From: Dermatemys mawii
Lineage: Eukaryota; Chordata; Testudines; Dermatemydidae
Assembly: GCA_007922305.1 (NCBI GenBank)
Contig: ML677343.1
Coordinates: forward strand, 29,641,915-29,705,914
DNA: 64,000 nt
Direction: 5' to 3'
Position numbers and translations under genes: made by a program. Shown piece after piece: positions 55,291-64,000 of the stretch (the stretch's first letter is position 1; each line of letters begins with the position of its first letter). Under the pieces are notes generated by a model. That model did no database searches. It was given only the letters and a program-made list of their open reading frames with translations, and had not been told where the DNA came from.

Positions 55291-57429
55291 ACTGGTCCAT
55301 AAGACCAGCTGGGAAACAGTCTAACTTTAGCAAATATATATTTTTAAAAAGACAAAATGAGAAGATGCTCTAGGTCTATTTTGACCCCATGGATAGAAGA
55401 CTACCCCACATCCCAAAGGAAACAAAGGAGGAAGTACAACCACTGGTAGAAAGATTCATTTTACCTTTTAAGGACTAGACTATAACCTTGGGAAAATAGA
55501 AACCTTTCAGCTAAACCAAAGCCCTGAACCTAAAGCTCATATCCAAGGAAACCCCCTACCTCAACTTTCTAGTGGTCTGCAATCCACATACAGATCTGGA
55601 TATGAATTTTGCAAATGGCCTCAATTTTTACAGGGAGACCAAAACCTGCATCAATGACGCCAACGGGTGTTTTGCTATTGATTTAAACGGGTGCTAGCTA
55701 AAGGCAATAATGAGAAAAATCAAAGCTCAGGTCTGAACACCACCAAACTTTAGGATGTTTGAAATATGGATGGGAAATCTGAATTCTGTGTCCTAAACCA
55801 ACTCTCTGGATAGATACACAAACTGACTGTCCAGCCCAAACTTTATTAAGCAGGCCTAGCCATTGATATCTCATTACGCACATTTTGTTTTCTTTTTGTC
55901 TAGGTAACATAATACACTGCATGAATGGGAAAAAAAGGCTTTGATTGATTGCACTTTATTGCCTAAAACACACTGAACACATGGGTGGGAGGAGAAGGAA
56001 CCACAGAAGGGATTATTGCAGACGTTGGCATCAGATAGCACTATGTGTCTTCCACCTTATTAAGCTGCTTCATATCATGTAATGACTTGACAAGATACAA
56101 TAATGTAACATGATTGGACATGATATCGCATATCAGCATGCAAAAGAGCCCCAAAACCAACAAATGCAAAGGAAAATAAATCCTTGTTCTGGGAGGGATT
56201 ATACATTTCATAGTAGGAAGGCAGTGCCTCCAGCTGCTGGGTGAGTATGTAGATAGTGAGTTATCTGTTAAAACGAAAGACAGTCTAAATCCCCAGAGTG
56301 CTAAGCATCACAGGTTGAAGTAGTTAGGAGCAGCTAACAAACAAGATATGATCAACAGAATTCAAACAAAATGTAGGGTTTAAATTTTGATCTGTACACG
56401 TGTCCAGTTCAAACATTGTTCTGCTTTCCTAAGGGATTAATAATTATTATGAAAAATAATATTGATACATCTTAAGTTACTTTCTTTGAAACTTGTTACA
56501 ATCTGCTTCCTCAGAGACCTCGCATTAAACAAAATTATCTGAACAGCAAGCACTTACAATGTGTTTCTATAACCTAACGTGCACTACATGATAATGCAGA
56601 AATCAGATTGTGGACCAATTTGAGTAGTTTGAAATCAGACTGTGGACCAACCGGTGTAGTCTGAAAAGTAATAATGCTTTGGAATGAACATGAAAACAAA
56701 CCACTAACTTTATTATGATATTACCTAAGGCAGATGAAATTGGTGGGGCTTAATGCTCAATGCTGAATCTAGGTCTAAATTCCCAGCTTTAATTGGCTTA
56801 GTAGCATTAAAATTTCATTCAACATGGTATATCAGTAACAGATAGGGGATTGCTTTAAAATTATATAGATAGCTATATAAGCTGTTGTTTCTGAAATATG
56901 AATAATGGGCCAGATCCTAGGTATTCATCTTGTTCCATTGAAACAAGTCAATTTTTTTTTAAATTATTTTTTATGATATCCCATTTTAAAAAAAACCCAT
57001 GTGCACCAATGTATTTCACGTACACAAACAAATAACCTGCTGGCCAGTGTGTGCTACACACCTCTTCTGTGTGTGATCCACAGAAAATGAGAGCCAGTTA
57101 TAGCTCTCAAATGGCACCTGTCATATAAGTAAAGACACATCTGGGATTTGAACTACCGTGAGCCTAGATTTCTCTGTCCAGGGGAAGTTTGTAACCAACA
57201 AATCTTGCCGTATATCCAGCCCCCCCAGAGTACATAAGTCTGTTACACATCCCAGGATGACACTTTTAGCTCCAGTTAGAGAGATTTAGGTTTTGAGTTC
57301 TGGGGGTCCTGGTTCAGTCTCTAGTGGTTGTCATGCATGCAATTAAAAAGTGTTTCTGTTTCTCTCTGTAAATATCCCTATTAATATAGCTTTTAAAAAT
57401 GTTAATAGTTCAAATCACATCAAACAAGA
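55291..57429. other. Intergenic DNA, 2.1 kb, no gene seen
   Basis: AT-rich. A 32-bp tandem duplication lies at 56599-56662. No frame above 74 codons and no repeats recognised otherwise. Confidence 0.4.
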
Positions 57430-58390
57430 GACTATATGAATAGAACCATCTCCAGCTGTTCTCACCTCCCCCTGATATGGTGATCAGCTAAACCCTGAGC
57501 ATATGGACGAGACTCACCAGCCAGACACCCAGGATAGAATTCTCTGTAGAAACTGGTCCCACCCCATCTAACATTCCATCACAGGCCATTGGGCATATTT
57601 ACTGCTAATAGTCAATCGTCTTCCTTCCCCTCCCACCTTCAGTGACTACCTGCTCTACCCCTTCTTCCTTTCCAACTTCGCAAACCTGTTCCTGAGTTCT
57701 ATTTCTCCTTCACTAGCCTGTCTCTTCCTCTGCCTGGTTCTCTGAGTCACATGCTTCCACTGTCCATTTTCTTCACCCAGCAGCCTCCCCTCAGAGTTCT
57801 TCGGTTCTGCTTCCATCTGCAAGTATGAGCTTTTCCCTTCAGCCTCCTCATGTCTTTGCTCCATCATCTGCTCAAACCCCCTTCCTAAACTCAACCAGAG
57901 TTTCCACCTGCATCTCCAATCCTTGGATCCTTTCTTCCATCAGCTCTATCAGGTGGCACTTCATACAGACGAAACTTTTCTCAGGTATTCCCTCCAGGGT
58001 CATGTATATACACTACAGCTTCCACATCCAGTCATTTTCACTGTGTCCTCCACTGCTTGGGTCACTACCCCTGCTGCCTCTGTATCTGTCATAGCCTTCC
58101 CACCTAAATCCTGCTAGTCCAGGAACCACAAACCAAACAAAAACACCAATACCCACAGCAAAACAAACCCCCCACAAGCACCACAGCACTGCCATAAAAC
58201 CACACACTCCCTTCAAGAGCCTGTCTGTGCCTGGGTTCTCCTAGTCTTCCCCCCAAACTCCCCTTACAAACTCCCACACAAACTTCCCCATTTAGAGCTC
58301 TGTTTGCTGGGTCCTGTGCCACGGCAGCTGTCTGTGAACTTTGTGTGGAAGGAATGATTATGATCAAGGTTATAATGCCAGCATCTGCAT
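57430..58390 (-). mobile_element. CR1-like LINE, ORF1-type fragment abutting its 3'UTR
   Basis: On the minus strand the order is: GC-rich leader (about 58390-58080), then a coding-like stretch that in shifting frames reads MKCHLIELMEERIQGLEMQV and EQMMEQRHEEAEGKSSYLQM, then a 79-codon open frame at 57655-57894 ending RQASEGEIELRNRFAKLER. The C-x2-type cysteine, the coiled-coil-like charged stretch and the ELRNRFAxLE ending are those of CR1 ORF1-type proteins. Directly after comes 3'UTR sequence (57600-57430; complement TACAGAGAATTC, CAGGGTTTAGCTGATCACC), shared with 42085-42450. ORF2 is missing, so this copy has a large internal deletion or is an internally deleted non-autonomous form. Confidence 0.6.
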
Positions 58391-60743
58391 CACAAGGGAA
58401 AAAAGAGAATTCTTGATTTTGTGCCTAAATATAACTATAGAGAGGGATTTGTTATCATGAAAACTGAATTTGTACCATGTCTCTGACCCAGGAAGGTAGA
58501 TGACAGCAGTCCTAAGGGATAAGTGCATTATAGAGGACTATAATCCATGTACTGACAGGATTATTCACTACAGCAGCTGTTTGTCCTCTTTGCATCAAAT
58601 GTTTGATTGGTTCTTGAACATGCATCTTGCACTATTTGACAACCGAAATGCTTTGTGGTGATTGACAAATGAGGTGGTATCTGACAGATTTAAGTGCAAT
58701 CTTGACATATAGTGTCAGCCTAAGAGCCCCACAAATATACGAGATAAAAATAGATGTCTCAAAGTCTATTTGGGCTCAGAATGGCAGCACATACCATATA
58801 TTTTTGCAGTTCCTATGTCTTCATTTAAGCCCAAGGTTTATGCAGATGATGCTAAACTTTGCCACCTCACTGTGTCTTAGTAATTAATTTTTCATGCCAA
58901 CATCTATATTGCACCCTATCCAAGAAAGGTCTAAACAGATTAATGTGAGCTCTTCAAACAAGGAGCAGAGATGAGTGGATGCTTTTATTTCTGTGAAATG
59001 CTGGTTTTGGTTTTGCAAAACCATGCGTGATTTGAATTTGGATTTCATTGCTTATCTGTACCATCAAAAGTTGGGGGATATTCAGAATAATATGATCTGG
59101 TTCTTGCCCAATTCTGACAAAGGTGTTAAAGCTGGAAATAAAATCACATTTCAAGCTAGTTTTATTGTGTACTTTCCACTGTCATCCAAGTGATAGACAA
59201 CTCTCACTGCCAACGCATCACCATTACTGCCAATGTACCCTGTCGCCTGTGAGCAATCATCCTATATCTAACCTATCAGTCCTCATCCTCAAAGGAAACC
59301 TACACAACACTTTCAAAAGATGAGCCTGGGAGCTTAAATTCATGACTTTGCTAGACACTAAAAATCGTGGACTGAACAGTGATTTATGGCTTATGTTATA
59401 ACAACAATCTGTAGTCCACTAACCCCCTCTTTTTGTCCTATGACTGCAGAGGTGTTAATGGGCCACTCTACCTTCAATGGTCCCTTACAACATGTGCTCA
59501 CTACCTATGCTAAACAATAGGCTCCACCTTGCATTTTGCTGTGATACTGAGCGTACCTTTCCCAGACCTGAAGAAAGAGCTCGGTGTGGCTCAAAAGTGT
59601 GTCTCTCTCACCAACAGAAGTTGGTCCAATAAAAGACAGCCTCACCCACACTGGCTCTTAATATCCTGGGACTCAGGTGGCTGTACCACACTGCATAATG
59701 CAGCATAAAGCACAGTAAAACCTAAACCATGTGTTCCTAGCAGATATAAGTGGCCATATTTATGAGCTGGTTCACACAGCCTATGTGATGAGACATTCTG
59801 ATGCAAGGCAATAGCCAGACACTATCGGTGACTACAGGTAAAAGTGCTGACATGCCATTCACTATGCACCCAACTAGGAGAAAGCTGCACACTTCCATTG
59901 TGAGCTCACAGCTGAACTCGCTTGGATGAGTGACCTGCACAACCTCAAAAAGGGTGCCAAGAAACCCTTGAGAAATCACAGGTACCAGCTTGTCAACAGT
60001 AAAGTGACTCACTATCCCACTGTGCAAGCCACAGGGTGCTCTGATAATGTCAGCATTGACCTTTCCTAACCTCTTATGACCTTGCCGACCTTAGGAAGGG
60101 GCTGAACAAGGAACAGGGCTGGTTGAAGCTTGACATTTACGATTATGTCCCTATTGCAGTCACAAAACAGTTTGCATTTTCTATGTACCACAACAGTGGA
60201 ACATCCAACCCAACAGCAACAAAAGGGTGGACACTTAAAAAAACGTCTGGAATAGCAGAGGCCATAAAATTCATCATAGCAGCATATTCTCAGGGCAAAT
60301 GGTTCCAAGCAACAGGGAACAGAGCCAGCGATTTAAATAGGCCAGTAATATCAGCACTAAAATCTCCTCTCTCCAAGACTAGCTGTTATCTGTTGTTATT
60401 GACCAGTCTTCATTTGTGCATGGCTGGAAAAGAACTGATGAGGGATGAGGTCATAATTTTGTGATCGGGACTTCCCCATAACAAAGAGAGCAGGGATACC
60501 AATACAGACACCTACCCTGATTCAGGAGTTTGCTAATTTGCTGGAAAATAATAACTTGGTTGAAGAAGGGGCACATCATTAACATTTCAATCCTCTTGCA
60601 CAAAATATAGGGATAAGGGGCATGGTTCTGAGCTGACCTTTTTTAAAAGTGTGGAACTGTAATGACTTCAATGGTTTTACTCCGGATCAGGTCATGTATA
60701 AAGAAAGAGAGAGAGAGAACAACTGAGTCTACTTAGAAATAAA
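58391..60743. other. Intergenic DNA, overlapping frames at 59737-60464 but no gene recognised
   Basis: In 59737-60464 frames of 96 and 80 codons (minus) and 113 codons (plus) overlap. None gives a domain that I recognise, and the plus frame has no clear start or splice context. It may be a decayed transposon ORF or chance. The rest of the interval is AT-rich and featureless. Confidence 0.35.
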
Positions 60744-60832
60744 GGGCTGGATTCCCAGCTGGTGTGAACTGGCATATCTCCATTTAAGTCAATGGAACTA
60801 TGCAGACTGACACCCGCTGAGAATCTGGCCCT
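60744..60832. repeat. Palindromic MITE, GGGCTGGATTCCCAGCTGG...CCGCTGAGAATCTGGCCCT
   Basis: The two ends are inverted copies (right end read backwards: AGGGCCAGATTCTCAGCGGG). The centre CATTTAAGTCAATGG is palindromic too. 89 bp, the most complete member of the foldback group that includes 42785-42862 and 44371-44440. Confidence 0.75.
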
Positions 60833-62274
60833 ACATCTATATTACTTTACCAAAACCAGCCAGGCTTATGAAATAGCTATATTTCTACTACAAAAAAGGG
60901 AGCAAACTTCTTTCCAAGCCTGCTGTCATGCTGAGTTCAGTTCAGGCAAGAAACCCAGGGGTGTGCCCAAGCTCACCTGCCACAAAAACCTCCCGGTTGA
61001 TACAGTCAGCCATTTTTCTGCAGTGAACTCATGAAGCCTGGGTTTCAGTCTCTGGCGGGGCTCCTGCTGTTGGCTCCAACTCAAAGCAAGAAGCCATGGC
61101 TCCTATGCAAAGTGAGCCAGGGTGATGCTGTTAATATGACTCAGCTGAGCATATTTGGCGAGAACAGTAAGGTCAACACACACTGCAGAGAGGATCTCAG
61201 AGGGAGGCTGGCTGTAAGCCTGCAGTCCACCATCCTTAAAGAGGAAGCACATCTTTTGTACCTAGGCCCTGATTGGTCTCTGTTGGCCAGCGTTGCCAAG
61301 CTCTGACTCACCACATGACATTTCTGTTTTGTGCAGTGGTCTCGGATAGGAAAGGAGCAGAATGTTTGTAATATTTTATTTTCTTAGGGGACAGATGGTG
61401 CTTTTTAGGCACTGATCCTTCTTATGGCATATGTGGGGCAGCTCAGGAAGGAACAGCCTTTCTACAAGCAGCTTGGTACACTAGAGGACTGGGAAGGCTG
61501 TCATCCTATTAGTCCAGTCTACTCAAGGGCCAGCCCTAGGCAACAGACCTGTTTTCTCCCTGTCCTTTTGAGAGCAAGATCCTCTGAACTCAGAGTTTGT
61601 AATTATGATGCTCCTTTGCACTAGAGGAAGTTCCTTGTGCCTCCCCTGATGCCCTCTACCAGTCACACTGTGGTCCTTAGTTTTAGAAAACCTAGATGCA
61701 TCCAGATTAAAAGATCTAAGGTAAAGAGCCTCATGCAGACAGACGGACAGACAGACACACACCTGTGATAGGTAGCAAAACTCTGCCATGTGACACAATG
61801 TTTCTTAGCATGTGTTTTTGCAAAGATTCTATTCTGCATGGTCCAAGCACTTTGCTTTCTGCTTGGAAAAAATAAATCAGACCAAAATGCATGAAAAATC
61901 ACCCACAAGCAGAGGGGCATGCAAGCAATTTGTCTGCATGACTTACTTCTCCAGGAATACTGAGGAAGGGGGAATGAATGGCTGGAGCGTGCCAGTAGTT
62001 CAAGCTTTCTGACTGTTCGCTGCAGCTGTGACTTGGACGCGGCATGTCCTGGAAGCATACTCCATGTGGACATGTTTAAAGAGATTCTGAGATTAGGAAA
62101 ACATTACTGCACTACGGGAATAACACATTTCCGCTGCCTTTTCTGCCGCTAAACCTGAGAAAGTTTTTCCAGCAGAATAAGGATTATGTGATGACACTGA
62201 ATAGTAAGAAAAAAAACAAAAAAACCGTCCGGGACTTTAATAACGTTCATTTTTAACATGAAGGGCAAAGGTCA
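60833..62274. other. Intergenic DNA, no gene recognised
   Basis: GC-moderate. Open frames of 80 and 91 codons on plus (60792-61034 and 61031-61306) and 91 and 136 codons on minus (61523-61798 and 61663-62073) overlap or abut each other in different frames and lack domains. A GACA-type run (GACAGACGGACAGACAGACA) lies at 61738-61757. Confidence 0.35.
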
Positions 62275-62380
62275 GTTTCAAAAGGGCTCAGCATTAGCCT
62301 AACTGTGCTCCCAGTGAAGTCACTATTAAACTCCCACTAACTTCAGGAGGAGCAGGGTTAGGCCAACTCTTTTGAAAACC
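62275..62380. repeat. Foldback MITE, TTTCAAAAGGGCTCAGC...CTCTTTTGAAAA
   Basis: Left TTTCAAAAGGGCTCAGCATT and right TTAGGCCAACTCTTTTGAAA are inverted copies with mismatches. Centre ACTCCCACTAACTTCAGGAG. Group of the GATTTTCAAAAGCACTCAGC foldbacks. Confidence 0.6.
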
Positions 62381-63149
62381 CCGCTCTGTTTTTCTCTATG
62401 TGTGATAAAAGCAGCTTACATTAAAACACCATCCATTTTACTTTCTTCTGCCTGAGGATCAAATCTTCCCCAGGTGTTGGCCCTCATATTTGCCAGCTTT
62501 CACTTTAAAATTGCCCTAATAGTTTTTCAAACTTCTTTCCACCCTATCTGATCTAATAGCTGCTTCCGCCCTTACCCCCTCTATCAGATTTTCTATTTTC
62601 TCTCTTGAAAGCTCTTCTTTATCACCAGACCATCAGGAGCTAGGGAGTAATGCAGATGACAAATACTCTGGATGCACCTTCAGTCACATGTTTTGATCAG
62701 ATGCTTTGGCAAGGATTGGTGGGGTCCAGAAGAAGCTGTGACTCCTTGTCTTTGACCAGAAGGCAGAATCACCTTAACATGGAGACGTGGAGGTGAAGAA
62801 AAGAGGAAAGATGGCTGGAGTCTGCAGACTTATGCCTCAACCACCACCCGTGCCCCCCCCCCCAAAAAATCCTCCCTCAAATTCATTTTCTCTTTACTAC
62901 TGATTCTCTCAGAAACATCTTCTGTTACTCTACTTCAACAAGAACATGGCAGTCCCATTGCCAGCCATAGTGGCAGAACTAAACAGGCCACTTCATGCAA
63001 TGGAGTGAGGCAGAATGTTTGAGGGACTGAGGGAAGCAAGAATTGTTGTAGCCCAATTCCATGACGAAACAAAAAACATTCTACTGGCATAACTAGGTGA
63101 GTTAGGGGTGTGATTTATTAACCAACATAGCTATAGAGGTATAAGCCCA
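62381..63149. other. Intergenic DNA, no gene seen
   Basis: A C11-A6 run is at 62853-62869. Nothing else recognised. Confidence 0.4.
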
Positions 63150-63318
63150 GTTTGCTTGAAGCTGGGAGTGGGCGACAGAGGATGGATCACTGGGTGATGA
63201 CCTGTTCTGACCTATGAGGCCCTTGGCGCTGGCCACTATCGGAAGACAGGACAGGGGGCTAGATGGACCTTTGGTCTGACCCAGTATAGGCTTCTCTCAA
63301 GGGCTTCTCTCAAGGGAC
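63150..63318 (+). mobile_element. CR1 LINE 3' end, plus strand, short
   Basis: GATGGATCACTGGGTGATGA, GGCGCTGGCCACTATCGGAA, GACAGGACAGGGGGCTAGAT and GGACCTTTGGTCTGACCCAG: the last about 150 bp of CR1. The end carries a 13-bp tandem duplication (CTTCTCTCAAGGG at 63291-63303 and 63304-63316). Confidence 0.9.
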
Positions 63319-63445
63319 GGATATAAACTGTATGGGCAGAAGCCCTCTTATGCTGTGATAAGCTGCATATACACAACGAGGGATAGATAATACTGCTATA
63401 CCAGGATAGCAATGCCAGCAGCTCTTCTAGTGTAGACAAGGTCTA
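63319..63445. mobile_element. MITE-like right end, AGTGTAGACAAGGTCT
   Basis: CTTATGCTGTGATAAGCTGC, TGCTATACCAGGATAGCAAT and CTTCTAGTGTAGACAAGGTC belong to a DNA-repeat group whose ends read AGACCTTGTCTACACT. Left end unclear. It abuts the CR1 tail. Confidence 0.4.
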
Positions 63446-64000
63446 AAAGGTAGATACTGACCTAAACCTGAACCCCTTTCCTCACTCTAAATTTTGGGCA
63501 AGTTTGAACCCGGATCAGAACTTTGTGACTGGCCCAGCACTTCCTTAAAAGTTAGCATCAAGCTTACCCTGAAGTTATCCAAAGACACTGACAAATAGTT
63601 AGGAAAGGACTATGAGGCACAACACCTTTCACAAGGCTGTGAAAATTAAACACAGTTTTAAAACCTGCTTCCATTGGGGAGCTCTTGAGAACTAGGGGCT
63701 TGTGATGTTTCCAGGCCTACAGCGGCAAAGAACTGGAGGAGAGCTGGATTGCCAAAGTCCTGTTGAAAGCAAGCAAGCAATCTGGGGCATCATCATGAAA
63801 AATGAAACACGTCTCACCCTGTGTATCTCTGAGTCAAGTGACTTTTGTTTATTTACTTGCTCTTCATTTAGATTTTAGATCAGCAGCAGTTACCCAGCAA
63901 GCATGGGAGAAGCAGCTTAAATGAGTCCTCGTCCTACAGGACAAGACTGGAAACAGATCTGAGCGGTGAAGAAGCATTTTCAAAGGCAATGTTTTTGATC
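63446..64000. other. Intergenic DNA, no gene seen
   Basis: Nothing recognised up to the window end. Confidence 0.4.

Noticed and set aside
61031..61306. 91-codon plus-strand frame with a hydrophobic start
   Set aside because: It resembles a signal peptide superficially, but nothing downstream forms a domain and there is no upstream promoter or exon context.
61663..62073. 136-codon minus-strand frame
   Set aside because: Part of it reads through a GACA-type run (Cys/Val/Ser-rich), and an overlapping frame competes; no domain found.
1..64000. Endogenous retrovirus
   Set aside because: I looked for paired LTRs, primer-binding-site-like words and gag/pol motifs and saw none; the only reverse-transcription-related coding remnants are CR1 and Penelope-like.

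Overview
This window looks like vertebrate nuclear DNA, most probably from a turtle, and I see no protein-coding exon of a host gene, no rRNA or tRNA gene, no CRISPR array and no bacterial features. The call rests on the repeats: CR1 LINE 3' ends with the typical sauropsid wording (ATGGACCTTTGG beside a disease-like run of old 3'UTR motifs), Penelope-like element tails (CACGAAAGCTTATG, AAGGTGCCACAGGACTC), a tRNA-derived SINE starting GGGATAGCTCAGTGGTTTGAG, MIR/CORE-SINE fragments, and many short non-autonomous DNA transposons. A crocodilian source cannot be fully excluded by eye. All long open frames in the window are short (143 residues or less), overlap one another on both strands, and either lie inside repeats or have no recognisable domain.

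Layout. 1-4,250: AT-rich intergenic DNA with a Tigger/pogo-like MITE (791-1100), a piece of an older MITE, and a 634-bp element with inverted ends (2305-2938). 4,300-5,700: a CpG-rich block, the only one in the window and the best candidate for a promoter or developmental regulatory island. Just beyond it sits a hAT-type MITE that duplicated a TATA-like target. 5,850-19,000: mostly unique sequence with a Penelope-like tail, MIR, old CR1 fragments (12.1 and 17.55-18.1 kb) and several stretches dense in homeodomain, POU, E-box and GATA-like words that may be conserved non-coding elements. 19,000-29,400: MIR, a hAT MITE nested inside an older MITE (19.9-20.5 kb), microsatellites, a second Penelope-like fragment with the end of its GIY-YIG ORF (23.0-23.3 kb), CR1 3'UTR and a reverse-orientation copy of the hAT MITE (29.06 kb). 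29,400-41,000: candidate regulatory DNA, CR1, two more copies of the GGGTGACC MITE, a Penelope-like element with a decayed GIY-YIG endonuclease frame between 37-bp inverted ends (36.36-37.03 kb), and a striking 172-bp inverted repeat (38,012-38,183 and 38,738-38,909). 41,000-64,000: CR1 3'UTR, foldback MITEs, a perfect 23-bp hairpin, the tRNA SINE, further MITEs, a CR1-like ORF1 fragment abutting its 3'UTR (57.43-58.39 kb) and a final CR1 tail.

How it fits together. No pathway or operon can be described. The window reads as a gene desert or long intron next to a CpG island, in which several generations of transposable elements have accumulated. The most informative observations are about element history: perfect 8-bp target duplications, nesting order, opposite-orientation copies, and a long low-divergence inverted repeat that matches no element I recognise. 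No coding 'system' of a new kind is visible.
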